Assembly: GCA_031384605.1 (NCBI GenBank)
Contig: JANNAT010000089.1
Location: 106,526 to 170,525 of the forward strand
DNA from: JANNAT01 sp031384605
Lineage (GTDB): Bacteria; Pseudomonadota; Alphaproteobacteria; Rhodobacterales; Rhodobacteraceae
Direction of reading: 5' to 3'
DNA length: 64,000 bases
Shown: positions 10,903 to 20,450 of the stretch, piece after piece
How the letters are laid out: every line of letters begins with the position of its first letter
Numbering within the stretch: position 1 is the first letter of the stretch
The notes under the pieces: generated by a model
Told to the model about the DNA's origin: nothing
The model's input: the letters and a program-made list of their open reading frames with translations, nothing else
Database searches by the model: none
Made by a program: the position numbers and the translations under genes

Positions 10903-11562
10903 TTACTGCGCGTCCCTTGGCGCGAACGCCTTGGCCTTTGCGACCAACTCGTCAATCACTTGCCCCCAAACCTGGGGCGGTTGTGCGCCTGACATGACGT
11001 ATTGTTGGGCAATCAGGAATGTCGGAACTGCCGTCACCCCTTTACGGCGGGCGTCCTTATCCCGGACAGCAATGTCATCGGCGTCGGCATCGGTGGCCAA
11101 AAGCCGCTGCATGGCCGCGGCGTCCATACCGGCCTCACCGGCCAAATCCGCCAGAACGCCTGCGTCGCCAATATCGCGCCCGTCACGCCAATAGGCGCGA
11201 AACAGTGCTGATACCGTTGCGGTTTGCCGCCCCTCCAGCCCCGCCCAATGGATCAGTCGGTGCGCGTTCAGGGTATTGGGCAGCCGGGTGACTTTGGCGA
11301 AATCCATCACGACTCCGGCCTTTTGCGCGGCGTTTTCAAGCCCCATGAACATCTGCACAACCTTTTCACGGCTGCCAAATTTCCGCTCCAGATACTGCGC
11401 AAGGGATGCGCCTTCGGGCGGCATTTCGGGGTTCAGCTGAAACGGATGCCATTCAATGGCAAAGGGATGATCTGGATGGGCCGCCAAAGCGCGGTCAAGA
11501 TTGGCTTTGCCAATCATGCACCACGGGCAAACCGGGTCGGAAAAGATATCAAGTCGGATCAT
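10903..11562 (-). CDS. DsbA/FrnE-like thioredoxin-fold oxidoreductase
   Basis: The protein has 219 residues from ATG 11562 (MIRLDIFSDPVCPWC); an in-frame ATG at 11577 would add five residues. The CPWC redox motif sits at the N-terminus of a thioredoxin fold. The region IEWHPFQLNPEMPPEG, the helical insertion, and GVTAVPTFLIAQQYVMSGAQ with its cis-Pro match the FrnE / 2-hydroxychromene-2-carboxylate isomerase-like group. No signal peptide is seen, so it is probably cytoplasmic. It is divergent from the XRE-cupin regulator gene. Confidence 0.88.
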   Translation of the reverse strand: MIRLDIFSDPVCPWCMIGKANLDRALAAHPDHPFAIEWHPFQLNPEMPPEGASLAQYLERKFGSREKVVQMFMGLENAAQKAGVVMDFAKVTRLPNTLNAHRLIHWAGLEGRQTATVSALFRAYWRDGRDIGDAGVLADLAGEAGMDAAAMQRLLATDADADDIAVRDKDARRKGVTAVPTFLIAQQYVMSGAQPPQVWGQVIDELVAKAKAFAPRDAQ

Positions 11563-11721
11563 CACGCCATCCAGCATCAGCAGGGGATCCCCTGCTTGTT
11601 GGCGTCTGCTGCGTGCAGGGTCAAGCACCATCACCCTGCAACATCGCGCAGCAAAGCCAGCACTGGCGCACAATGGTCAGCGCAGTTGCAAGCAGGCATC
11701 GGTTCCACTATCACCGATGCC

Positions 11722-12342
11722 ATGTCCAGCGATCCCAGACGCATGATCAAAATCGCCCGCGAAAGCGGAGAAATCGCGGGAATTGAGCCTTTGGATCTGG
11801 GTATCCGCGTGCGTGAGTTGCGCAAAGCCCGGGGCTGGACGCTGGAACAGGCGGCGGGGCAGGCGGGGCTGGCGCGATCCACCCTGTCAAAGATCGAAAA
11901 CGGTCAGATGTCGCCCACTTATGACGCATTGAAAAAGCTGGCGTTGGGATTGGCGATTTCGGTGCCGCAACTGTTCACCCCGGCACCGGGCGCCAAGGTT
12001 TCGGGCCGCATCGTGGTAACGAAATCCGGAACTGGTCACGCGCATGCCACCGCGACGTACGAGCATGAATTGCTGGCAGGGGCCTTGACCAAAAAGCAGA
12101 TGCTGCCCTACCGCGCCACCATTCGCGCCCGTGAGATGGGTGATTTTGACGGCTGGGTGCGCCATGATGGCGAGGAATTTCTGTATGTGCTGACCGGGGT
12201 GATCCGGCTTTACACCGAATTTTATGAACCCGTCGATCTGCGGCGCGGCGACAGTGCCTATTATGATGCCTCAATGGGGCATAACGTTGTTAGCCTTTCG
12301 GACGACGATGCCACGATCCTGTGGGTGACGTCGCTGATGTAG
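11722..12342 (+). CDS. XRE-family transcriptional regulator with C-terminal cupin domain
   Basis: The protein has about 206 residues, starting at ATG 11722 (MSSDPRRMIKIARES) or ATG 11743. The helix-turn-helix (IRVRELRKARGWTLEQAAGQAGLARSTLSKIENGQMSPTYDAL) is followed by a cupin domain with HDGEEFLYVLTGVIRLYTEF and GDSAYYDASMGHNVVSL. Proteins of this build usually sense a small metabolite through the cupin and regulate a neighbouring uptake or catabolic gene. It is divergent from the DsbA-like gene; the ligand is unknown. Confidence 0.88.
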   Translation: MSSDPRRMIKIARESGEIAGIEPLDLGIRVRELRKARGWTLEQAAGQAGLARSTLSKIENGQMSPTYDALKKLALGLAISVPQLFTPAPGAKVSGRIVVTKSGTGHAHATATYEHELLAGALTKKQMLPYRATIRAREMGDFDGWVRHDGEEFLYVLTGVIRLYTEFYEPVDLRRGDSAYYDASMGHNVVSLSDDDATILWVTSLM

Positions 12343-12357
12343 GCAGGCGTTGAAAAA

Positions 12358-12378
12358 GGGCGGCCCTTCAGGCCGCCC
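12358..12378 (-). terminator. Terminator of the peptide-binding-protein / entericidin operon (probably bidirectional)
   Basis: The stem GGGCGGCC / GGCCGCCC encloses CTTCA. On the minus strand it is followed by TTTTTC, a proper intrinsic terminator 27 nt after the entericidin stop codon. It also lies 15 nt after the XRE-cupin stop on the plus strand. Confidence 0.75.
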
Positions 12379-12404
12379 CCTTGCACGCTGATCGGCTGAT
12401 CCAA

Positions 12405-12521
12405 TCAGTTGATCATGTTTGAAACGCGGTTGGCCCCGCCCGAAATATCGCGGCCAAAACCTTCGACAGTGGCGCAGCCACTTAGCGCCGCCAGAACGGC
12501 GATTAACATCAGATTGCGCAT
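12405..12521 (-). CDS. Entericidin-like micro-lipoprotein
   Basis: A 38-residue frame (39 if the ATG at 12524 is used) reads MRNLMLIAVLAALSGCATVEG, then FGRDISGGANRVSNMIN. It has a hydrophobic signal, a lipobox ALSGC and a short polar tail with G-x-D-I-S, as in entericidin A/B family antidote/toxin lipoproteins. AGGAG stands 6 nt before the ATG at 12521. It begins right after the TAG of the peptide-binding protein, so it is probably in the same operon. Entericidins are small membrane lipoproteins linked to stationary-phase lysis in E. coli; a role here is not shown. Confidence 0.75.
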   Translation of the reverse strand: MRNLMLIAVLAALSGCATVEGFGRDISGGANRVSNMIN

Positions 12522-12524
12522 CAT

Positions 12525-14339
12525 CTACTCCTGATACCACCAAACCTCGGGTTGAAAGCCCAGCCAATCGCCATAAATTGGCAGTTTGGCAGGGAATTGC
12601 AGCTGTTTGACATGGGCCAGCCGCGACACCGACGAATACCAGAACGGCACCACGTAGCGGCCCGAAATCAGGATTCGATCCAAGGCTTGGGTGGCCGCGA
12701 CAAATTCGGCGCGGTCGGTGGACGAAACCATGGTTTTGATCATCGCTTCGGCGGCGGGGGAATTCATCCCCATCCAGTTGCGCGTGCCGGGTTCCGTGAC
12801 GCCCGCCGATCCCCAATACAAGGTTTGCTCATTACCCGGTGACAGCGACAAAGACCGGATATAATGCGTCATATCAAAATCATAGGCCGTGGTGCGTTCT
12901 TTGTATTGCGCGGAATCCACCGTTGTGACCGTGGCCGTAATCCCTAACCGTTTCAGCGCCTCGACATAGATATTGGCAGCAGCAATGTTGTCATCCGCCC
13001 CATTTACCAGCAGAATTTCAAACGCAAACGGCACCCCTGCGGCATCTTTCAACATGCCATCCTGCACGGTCCAGCCTGCCTCTTCCAACAGGGCTGTGGC
13101 GGTGCGGATATTGGCGCGGTTGGCCTCGGATCCATCGGAAACCGGCAGGGCATAGCCTTCCATCGCGCCCGGCAGCAGTTGATCCTTGAACGGGGCCAAC
13201 AGTTCCGCCACCCGGCCCGCCGCAGCAACGCCTGCCGGTGCGCCCAATTCCGAGTTGGAATAATACGACGCAATGCGCGGCACAGCACCACCGTTCAGGG
13301 TCTGGTTGACCAGTTCAAAGTTGAACGCCTCAATCAGCGCCTGGCGCACCCGCCAATCGGCAAACATCGGTTTGCGGGTGTTGAACACGAACCCTTCGAT
13401 CCCGGACGGGCGTCCATGCGGGATTTCAGATTTCACCACATCGCCCGCCGTTACCGCCGGGAAGGCATAGTTGGTCGCCCATTTTGCCGGGTTGGTTTCC
13501 CGGTAGGTGCTGATTTCACCGGCTTTGAACGATTCAAACACGATGCCGCCATCGCCAAAATATTCGTAACGCACTTCATCAAAGTTGTGCTGGCCGGTGT
13601 AGAACGCCAGATCTTTGCCCCACCAGTTGGGGTTTTTGACAAAGCTGATAAACTTGCCCGGCTCAAATTCGCCCACGATATAAGGGCCCGATCCGATGGG
13701 GGCCTCCAGCGTGCTGGCGGTGAAATCCTTGCCCTCCCACTGCGCCTTTTTCAAGATCGGGCGCAGGCCCAGCAACAGCGGCATTTCGCGGTCAATCTCG
13801 GTAAAGGTAAACCGCACGCCGCGATCCCCCACCTTTTCGGATTTGGCGATTTTCTTCCACGCAGCGGCGTAGCGCGGGCTGCCTTCGACCCCCAGCTTTT
13901 CAAATGACCACAGCACGTCTTCGGGGGTGACGGGGCTGCCGTCGGAAAACCGGGCCCCTTCGCGCAAAGTAAACTCGACGTAGGATCGTGCGTCATCGGT
14001 ATCAACCGATTCGGCCAACACCCCGTAAAGACTGAAGGCTTCGTCATAGGACCGGCCCAGAAGTGTCTCAACCGTCAGCAAAGAAACCCCGGCTGGTGTG
14101 GCACCTTTGACGATGAACGGGTTCAGCGAATCAAACCCGCCCGATTCGCCAAAGATGATTTTTCCGCCCGCAGGGGCGTCAGGGTTGGCATAGGGCAGAG
14201 ACACAAAATCAGGTGGAAGGGCGGGATCACCATACATAGCAATGGCGTGTTTCGGCTCGGCTTGGGCCAATTGCGCCAAGGCCACAAGGGTTGCGGCGAC
14301 CCCGATCATCTTAAGTCTTGCGAATAAAACCTGTCTCAT
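12525..14339 (-). CDS. Periplasmic peptide/oligopeptide ABC-transporter substrate-binding protein (family 5, YejA-like)
   Basis: The protein has 604 residues from ATG 14339. The signal peptide (VLFARLKMIGVAATLVALAQLAQA) is followed by the mature start EPKHAIAMYGDPALPPDF. The motifs AGGKIIFGESGGFDSLNPFIVKG, VEFTLREGARFSDGSPVTPEDVLWSF and the C-terminal LPIYGDWLGFQPEVWWYQE fit the family-5 binding proteins, closest in style to YejA. Normally permease and ATPase genes (yejBEF) follow; here only the entericidin-like gene and a terminator do, so it is an orphan binding protein or its transporter is elsewhere. Confidence 0.9.
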   Translation of the reverse strand: MRQVLFARLKMIGVAATLVALAQLAQAEPKHAIAMYGDPALPPDFVSLPYANPDAPAGGKIIFGESGGFDSLNPFIVKGATPAGVSLLTVETLLGRSYDEAFSLYGVLAESVDTDDARSYVEFTLREGARFSDGSPVTPEDVLWSFEKLGVEGSPRYAAAWKKIAKSEKVGDRGVRFTFTEIDREMPLLLGLRPILKKAQWEGKDFTASTLEAPIGSGPYIVGEFEPGKFISFVKNPNWWGKDLAFYTGQHNFDEVRYEYFGDGGIVFESFKAGEISTYRETNPAKWATNYAFPAVTAGDVVKSEIPHGRPSGIEGFVFNTRKPMFADWRVRQALIEAFNFELVNQTLNGGAVPRIASYYSNSELGAPAGVAAAGRVAELLAPFKDQLLPGAMEGYALPVSDGSEANRANIRTATALLEEAGWTVQDGMLKDAAGVPFAFEILLVNGADDNIAAANIYVEALKRLGITATVTTVDSAQYKERTTAYDFDMTHYIRSLSLSPGNEQTLYWGSAGVTEPGTRNWMGMNSPAAEAMIKTMVSSTDRAEFVAATQALDRILISGRYVVPFWYSSVSRLAHVKQLQFPAKLPIYGDWLGFQPEVWWYQE

Positions 14340-14417
14340 TGCGGCAACATTCCTTTGCGGGCTGCTTTTGGTTGACCTGAACCTAAAGCGGCTTTCACGA
14401 CTTTTCAAACTTTTAAC

Positions 14418-14446
14418 TTGGAGTGCGCTGTTAACAGGGCTATAAG
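14418..14446 (+). promoter_or_regulatory. Sigma70-like promoter for candidate sRNA
   Basis: A -35 box TTGGAG (14418-14423) and -10 box TATAAG (14441-14446) are separated by exactly 17 bp. Transcription would begin near 14453, heading to the terminator at 14501-14527 and to bdhA. Confidence 0.5.
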
Positions 14447-14452
14447 ATGCTT

Positions 14453-14530
14453 ACTGCTCGATAGGTTTCTTGCCTGTATGAAACCTGCCTCAATAACTTA
14501 ACGCCGGCTTCGTGCCGGCGTTTTTTTGTT
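14453..14530 (+). ncRNA. Candidate small RNA (about 75-80 nt), or attenuated leader of bdhA
   Basis: Downstream of the promoter at 14418-14446 come a 7-bp hairpin AGGTTTC / GAAACCT (14463-14486, loop TTGCCTGTAT), an unpaired stretch, then an 8-bp terminator stem ACGCCGGC / GCCGGCGT (14501-14521) with loop TTCGT and seven T. No open frame lies between. A plus-strand intrinsic terminator here has no other upstream gene, because the neighbour at 14339 runs the other way. It could be a free trans-acting sRNA or a premature-termination leader of bdhA. I recognise no named sRNA family. Confidence 0.55.
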
Positions 14531-14573
14531 TTAGCCGCGCGGGCTTGGCGGCCGGCATGCAAAGGATGCGATC

Positions 14574-15344
14574 ATGCTGAAGGGCAAACACGCGGTCATC
14601 ACCGGATCGACCTCGGGCATTGGTCTGGGGATTGCAGAGGAATTGGCGCGCAGCGGCGCCAATGTGGTGATCAACAGCTTTTCCGATACCGCGGCCGATC
14701 ATGCGATCGCTGCAGATATCGCCGCGCGGCACGGGGTGCAGGCCCGCTATATCGCGGCCGACATGTCCGATCCTGCCGCGTGCCGGGGGCTGATTGTGGC
14801 GGCACGTGGTTGCGATATTCTGGTCAACAACGCAGGCATCCAGTTCGTCGCCCCGATCGAGGATTTTCCGATTGATAAATGGAACCAGATTCTGGCGATC
14901 AATCTGTCGTCGGCGTTCCATACCACAGCCATGGCGTTGCCGCTGATGCGCGCCAATGGCTGGGGGCGTATCATCAACGTGGCCTCCGCGCATGGGTTAA
15001 CCGCCAGCCCCTTCAAATCAGCCTATATCGCCGCCAAACATGGGTTGGTGGGGCTGTCGAAAACCACGGCGCTGGAATGCGCAGGGCAGGGCATCACCTG
15101 CAACGCCATCTGCCCGGGTTATGTGTTGACGCCTTTGGTCGAGGCGCAAATACCCGATCAGATGAAAGCCAATAAAATGGACCGCGACACAGTGATCCGC
15201 GAGGTGATGCTGCAACGCCAGCCGTCTCGCCAGTTTGCCACAACGCAACAAATCGGCGGCACGGCGGTGTATCTGTGCAGCCCGCATGCAGATCAGGTGA
15301 CGGGCACGACGATTTCGGTCGATGGCGGCTGGACGGCGCTGTAG
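14574..15344 (+). CDS. bdhA: D-beta-hydroxybutyrate dehydrogenase
   Basis: A 256-residue short-chain dehydrogenase that interconverts 3-hydroxybutyrate and acetoacetate with NAD, in polyhydroxybutyrate and ketone-body metabolism. It shows the TGSTSGIGLGIA nucleotide motif, NNAG, the catalytic YIAAK (in SAYIAAKHGLVG) and the family-specific ASAHGLTASPFKSAY, LVEAQIPDQMKANKM and C-terminal TTISVDGGWTAL. It starts at ATG 14574 after AAAGGA. The candidate sRNA/leader lies directly upstream. Confidence 0.93.
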   Translation: MLKGKHAVITGSTSGIGLGIAEELARSGANVVINSFSDTAADHAIAADIAARHGVQARYIAADMSDPAACRGLIVAARGCDILVNNAGIQFVAPIEDFPIDKWNQILAINLSSAFHTTAMALPLMRANGWGRIINVASAHGLTASPFKSAYIAAKHGLVGLSKTTALECAGQGITCNAICPGYVLTPLVEAQIPDQMKANKMDRDTVIREVMLQRQPSRQFATTQQIGGTAVYLCSPHADQVTGTTISVDGGWTAL

Positions 15345-15367
15345 GGTGTGCCGATCGGCGCGCCTTA
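15341..15367. repeat. Short copy of the 'GTAGGGTGTGCC' inverted repeat
   Basis: GTAGGGTGTGCC, GAT and GGCGCGCCTTAC form an imperfect hairpin spanning the convergent ends of bdhA and the DUF502 gene, including both stop codons. The GTAGGGTGTGCC arm is identical to the right arm at 3714-3725. Confidence 0.5.
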
Positions 15368-16060
15368 CTTGCTCATCGCCTCAACCATCGCGTCGCGTCC
15401 AACGGGATACACTAACCCCGCAGACACGATCAGTTTCACCGCCTCATCCGCCTTCATATCCAGATAAATCACATCGCGCGCCGGCACGAACAACAACATC
15501 CCCGATGTCAGCGGCGTCAGCGCCATGAATACGGCGATCATCTCATCGCTTTGCGGCAGTTTTTCGGCGATCTCGCCCTTTGGCGTGGCCGCGACAAAGC
15601 CTACGGCCCAGGCCCCTTCACGGGGGAATTGCACCAGACAGGTCCGCTCAAAGCTTTTCTCGGCTTTGGCAAAAAATGTCTCGGTAATTTGTTTGACGCC
15701 GGAATAGACCGAGCGCACCACTGGCATGCGGTCAACCAGCCCCTCGGCGCGGCGGATCAGGGATCGCCCAATGATGCCGCGCGCCACCCAGCCGATGGCG
15801 GCCGTGACCACCAGAAATACCAAAACGCCCACACCGCGCACCGGAAAATTAGACTCAGGCCCAAACACTCGGTGCATCAACGCCTCTGGCTGCCATTGCG
15901 CCGGGATCAGCGGCAAAATCCAGCCGTCAATCCAGCCGACCACGCCCCACACCACGTAGATCGTCAGACCCACGGGCAGCACCACGACCAACCCGGTCAG
16001 GAACGAGGCCCGGAACGCCGCAAACATGGATCGGCGGGGCGGGGGAATAAGGTCGGGCAT
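15365..16060 (-). CDS. DUF502 family membrane protein
   Basis: The protein has 231 residues. Two membrane segments (ASFLTGLVVVLPVGLTIYVVWGVVGWIDG and the GVGVLVFLVVTAAIGWVARGIIG region) precede a soluble part with VRSVYSGVKQITETFF and FVAATPKGEIAEKL, the pattern of the DUF502 family of bacterial inner-membrane proteins, known in plants as LIKE-COV. The function is unknown. Confidence 0.88.
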   Translation of the reverse strand: MPDLIPPPRRSMFAAFRASFLTGLVVVLPVGLTIYVVWGVVGWIDGWILPLIPAQWQPEALMHRVFGPESNFPVRGVGVLVFLVVTAAIGWVARGIIGRSLIRRAEGLVDRMPVVRSVYSGVKQITETFFAKAEKSFERTCLVQFPREGAWAVGFVAATPKGEIAEKLPQSDEMIAVFMALTPLTSGMLLFVPARDVIYLDMKADEAVKLIVSAGLVYPVGRDAMVEAMSK

Positions 16061-16125
16061 TTCGTCTCCTGCGATGACGGTCTAACTTAGAAACCGTGCG
16101 GGCAGATCACAATGGCTCTAGAGCA

Positions 16126-16228
16126 GATTTCGATCAATCTGATTCAGATTGACTGAAATCCAAGACAGGACGGGCCTGTGGCTGTTGCGTGTTGCATTTA
16201 ATCAGCTGAACCCGATTAAACGCAACAC
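16126..16228. repeat. Tandem hairpins in the gap after psuG
   Basis: Two inverted repeats follow each other. The first is TCAATCTGA / TCAGATTGA inside GATTTC...GAAATC (16126-16160). The second is GTGTTGCATTTAATC / GATTAAACGCAACAC (16189-16228, one mismatch in 15 bp). This resembles the dispersed intergenic palindromes of many alphaproteobacteria. No further copy was noticed in this window. It may end psuG transcription. Confidence 0.55.
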
Positions 16229-16231
16229 ACT

Positions 16232-17148
<917 letters not shown>

Positions 17149-17152
<4 letters not shown>

Positions 17153-18036
17153 GTGCCGACTTCTCCGGAAACATAGGTTGCGGCGGCTTGCAGGGCGGTT
17201 GCCAGGGCTGCGGTGCGGTCGGCCCCCCGCCGTTCAGCCACGATATGGGCGGCCATGAACGTATCCCCGGCACCGGTAACGCGGGCCACCATCACGTGGG
17301 GCGGTGTGGCCTGCAGGATGCCCGCCTGCGATCCATCGGCGCAGGTTTTGCGGCCGTCTGTCACCAGAACGCGTGCCGCACCGCGCGCAAGAAGGGCTTG
17401 TGCGGCGTCAGACGTCGTTGTGGCCGCAGTATGCGCCAGAATATTGGCCTCTTCCAGATTGACATACAATGTGGCCCGGCCCTGCATCACCAAAGGCAAC
17501 AGCCGTTCCGCCTTGCCGGGGCTGGCGGGGGCTGCGCGCAAATCGGCTGCCGCAAACAGCGGCGATGACGCAATCTGATCCAGCAGCGATTGCGTCAGAT
17601 TGCCGTCCAGCGCGATCATCCCGGCCCAAGGCGCATTGGCACTGCCCAGCCGCCCATCGGCCAACGGACGCAGAATCTTGTCGCCCGAGGCCTCTAGCGA
17701 AAACGCATCGGCGACGGCGGCGATCAGGCCATTGGCACCCTCGATCGCCATATACCGATCCGTCGGCAGATCGTCAGAGCGGTAGGCATATTCGGTGATC
17801 ACCCCCAATCGCGCGCAGGTGGCGATCAGATCTTCGCCCTCAACATCGCGGCCAATGGTGGATAACACCGCTGGCCGCAGCGAAAGCCGCGCCAAGGTCA
17901 TCGCGATGTTCATCGCCACCCCACCCGGCAACCGCGTGATCCGCCCCGGCACGTCTGATCCCACCCGCATCGCGGCATGCGAGCGGCCGATGATGTCCCA
18001 AAGGACGGAACCAATGCACAGAATATCAGGTTGCAT
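17149..18036 (-). CDS. psuK: PfkB-family kinase, probable pseudouridine kinase
   Basis: The protein has 295 residues from ATG 18036 (MQPDILCIGSVLWDIIG). The ribokinase-family signatures GGVAMNIAMTLARL at the N-terminus and VARVTGAGDTFMAAHIVA (catalytic Asp in GAGD) at the C-terminus are clear. Family membership alone does not fix the substrate; the 4-bp overlap with psuG makes pseudouridine the likely one. Together they feed modified-nucleoside breakdown products into uracil and ribose 5-phosphate. Confidence 0.88.
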
Positions 18037-18166
18037 ACTTGCCTTGTGGCGTAACACAAGCGCGAGAGCAACCAAACTTGCAAACAACCATAGGATGATT
18101 TACATTTTGTATATTTAGCGCCCCTTGCGCAGTAAGCACAGCCTTATGAAAGGGAACCTTCCAAAT

Positions 18167-18523
18167 ATGGACGATACATATAGCCATAGTTTTGCGCAGA
18201 ACCACACAACCGCCCCGGTTGATGCCGCACCGGGCTTTTGGATCATCAGCGTTCGGATCCTTGATCAGGCGCGTTATCACCGCTATTTAGAGATGGCCGT
18301 AGATGCCATTGACGGCAGTGGTGGCGACATCATCATCCGATCCTCTGCCGGGCTGGCTGCTGCGGGCAATCCGAAGCCCAGGATTGTTGTTGTAAAGTTT
18401 GCCACCTACGCCGCCGCCGTTGACGCATTCAAAAGCCTTTCGCAGCGGGCGGCGCTGCTGATGTATGAACAGATTGCAGACTATGATGTGCTTATTGTCG
18501 AGGGCTTGGATTGCCCTTTGTGA
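18167..18523 (+). CDS. DUF1330 domain protein
   Basis: About 118 residues from ATG 18167, behind AGGGAACC. FWIISVRILDQARYHRYLEMAVDAI and IVVVKFATYAAAVDAFKSLSQRAAL match the ferredoxin-like DUF1330 fold. Compared with usual members it has an extra N-terminal tail of about 20 residues, and Ser-Gln replaces the common 'Y-x-S-xx-Y'. A second DUF1330 gene lies at 43274. The function is unknown. The gap 18524-18688 before rpsB holds a GCAGG / CCTGC hairpin at about 18592-18608 but no gene. Confidence 0.75.
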   Translation: MDDTYSHSFAQNHTTAPVDAAPGFWIISVRILDQARYHRYLEMAVDAIDGSGGDIIIRSSAGLAAAGNPKPRIVVVKFATYAAAVDAFKSLSQRAALLMYEQIADYDVLIVEGLDCPL

Positions 18524-18688
18524 ATTTACGCGCTTGCCAATTCCTAAAAGACCCACTATGCGCAGCAAACTTCACAGGCGAAGCTTTGGGCAAAGCAGGG
18601 AGAAATCCTGCCGCGTCCTCCGGTTGCCTCGGATCGTGTCCGGGGTGAGTGGCTTTGCTGAGGATTGAAACCGGAAAGGATTACGAGC

Positions 18689-19456
18689 ATGGCTCTTCCA
18701 GAGTTTACCATGCGTCAGCTGCTTGAAGCTGGCGTTCACTATGGCCACCAGACCGCCCGTTGGAACCCAAAGATGGGTCCGTATATTTACGGCGATCGGA
18801 ACGGCATCCACATTCTTGATCTGACGCAAACCGTGCCCCTGTTGGATCAGGCGCTGAAAGCTGTGCGCGACACGGTTGCCAAGGGCGGGCGCATCCTGTT
18901 CGTCGGCACCAAGCGTCAGGCGCAAAAGCCGATTGCCGAAGCGGCAGAGCGTTGCGCGCAGTTCTACATGAACCACCGCTGGCTGGGCGGCACGCTGACC
19001 AACTGGCAGACCGTGTCAAAGTCGATCCAGCGGTTGAAGCAGATCGACGAAGTGCTGTCGCAGGGCGGCGAAGGCCTGACCAAGAAAGAACGTCTTGGCA
19101 TGGAACGCGATCAGGGCAAGCTGCAGGCGTCCCTTGGCGGTATCCGCGAAATGGGCGGCACGCCTGATCTGATCTTTATCATCGACGTTGGCAAAGAAGA
19201 TCTGGCGATTCTTGAGGCGCAAAAGCTGGGCATTCCGGTTGTGGGTATCGTCGATACCAACAACTCGCCCAAGGGTGTCAGCCATGTGATCCCCGGCAAT
19301 GACGATGCGGCACGCGCGATTGCGCTATACTGCGATCTGATTGCCCGCGCGGCATTGGACGGCATGTCGGCGCAAATGGGCGCCGCTGGCATTGACCTCG
19401 GCGCGCTGGATGTGGCCCCCGAAGAAGAAGCCATCGCGGGCGCAGTCGAGGCCTGA
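18689..19456 (+). CDS. rpsB: 30S ribosomal protein S2
   Basis: The protein has 255 residues, starting at ATG 18689 behind GGAAAGGA. MALPEFTMRQLLEAGVHYGHQTARWNPKM and NHRWLGGTLTNWQT are diagnostic for S2, as is DLIFIIDVGKEDLAILEAQKLGIPVVGIVDTN. It is followed by tsf in the conserved rpsB-tsf order. Confidence 0.98.
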   Translation: MALPEFTMRQLLEAGVHYGHQTARWNPKMGPYIYGDRNGIHILDLTQTVPLLDQALKAVRDTVAKGGRILFVGTKRQAQKPIAEAAERCAQFYMNHRWLGGTLTNWQTVSKSIQRLKQIDEVLSQGGEGLTKKERLGMERDQGKLQASLGGIREMGGTPDLIFIIDVGKEDLAILEAQKLGIPVVGIVDTNNSPKGVSHVIPGNDDAARAIALYCDLIARAALDGMSAQMGAAGIDLGALDVAPEEEAIAGAVEA

Positions 19457-19476
19457 TCGGCTTTGCAATAAAGTTA

Positions 19477-19501
19477 CCCGGCATGTGTAAAGCGTGCCGG
19501 G
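19477..19501 (+). terminator. rpsB-tsf intergenic hairpin (attenuator-like)
   Basis: The perfect stem CCCGGCA / TGCCGGG lies between the rpsB stop and the tsf start. No T-run follows directly, so it more likely reduces read-through or protects the rpsB mRNA end than stops transcription fully. Confidence 0.5.
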
Positions 19502-19528
19502 GCTTATTCGTATTTTCAGGAGACTGAC

Positions 19529-20425
19529 ATGACAATCACCGCACAAATGGTGAAAGAGCTGCGCGATTCAACCGGCGCTGGCATGATGGACGCCAAAAAG
19601 GCCTTGGTCGAAACCAATGGCGATGCCGAAGCGGCTGTTGATTGGCTGCGCACCAAGGGTTTGGCCAAAGCCGCCAAGAAAGCCGACCGTATTGCCGCCG
19701 AAGGTCTGGTTGGCGTGGCCGTATCTGGCCGTCGCGGCGTGGCAGTCGAAGTGAATTCGGAAACCGATTTCGTCGGCAAGAACGCCGATTTCCAATCGTT
19801 GGTGCATAACATCACCAAAACCGCGCTGCGTTGCGCCGATGTTGATGCGCTGCGCGTGGCCGATATGAACGGCGTTTCCGTGGCCGTGACGATTGCCGAA
19901 ACCGTCGCCGTGATTGGCGAAAACATGACCCTGCGCCGCATGGCGAGCGTTGAGGGCGATCATGTGGCGATGTATGTCCACAATTCGGCTGCCGATGGCA
20001 TGGGCCGGATTGGTGTGTTGGTGGCCGTAAACGGCACCGACAACGGCATCGCGCGCCAGATTGCCATGCATGTGGCCTCGACCAACCCGCTGGCGCTGTC
20101 AGAGGCCGATCTTGATCCGGCTGTGGTGGAACGTGAATTGGCCGTGCAAACGCAAAAAGCTGTGGAAGAAAACGCAGCCTCGGCCAAGCCAAAGCCCGAT
20201 GCGGTTGTGCAAAACAACATCATTCCGGGCCGGATGAAGCGGTTTTTGTCAGAAAACACCCTGATGGGTCAGGCGTTTGTGATCAACCCCGAGATCACGG
20301 TTGAACAAGCGGCTAAGGACGCCGGCGTGACGGTTGTGGGCTTTGTGCGCATGGGCGTTGGCGAAGGCATCGAGAAAGAAAAAGAGGATTTCGCCGCCGA
20401 AGTCGCCAAGATGACCCAAGGCTGA
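19529..20425 (+). CDS. tsf: Translation elongation factor Ts
   Basis: The protein has 298 residues. It is the guanine-nucleotide exchange factor of EF-Tu. N-terminal UBA-like MVKELRDSTGAGMMDAKKALVETNGD, the core EVNSETDFVGKNADFQ and the C-terminal FVRMGVGEGIEKEKEDFAAEV are typical. It sits 72 bp after rpsB. Confidence 0.98.
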   Translation: MTITAQMVKELRDSTGAGMMDAKKALVETNGDAEAAVDWLRTKGLAKAAKKADRIAAEGLVGVAVSGRRGVAVEVNSETDFVGKNADFQSLVHNITKTALRCADVDALRVADMNGVSVAVTIAETVAVIGENMTLRRMASVEGDHVAMYVHNSAADGMGRIGVLVAVNGTDNGIARQIAMHVASTNPLALSEADLDPAVVERELAVQTQKAVEENAASAKPKPDAVVQNNIIPGRMKRFLSENTLMGQAFVINPEITVEQAAKDAGVTVVGFVRMGVGEGIEKEKEDFAAEVAKMTQG

Positions 20426-20450
20426 ACTTTTCTCTGTAGTGCAGGGCAAC

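Noticed and set aside
18524..18688. Possible ribosomal-protein leader RNA before rpsB
   Set aside because: Only a short GCAGG/CCTGC hairpin is visible; no recognisable autoregulatory fold, so not called as an RNA feature.
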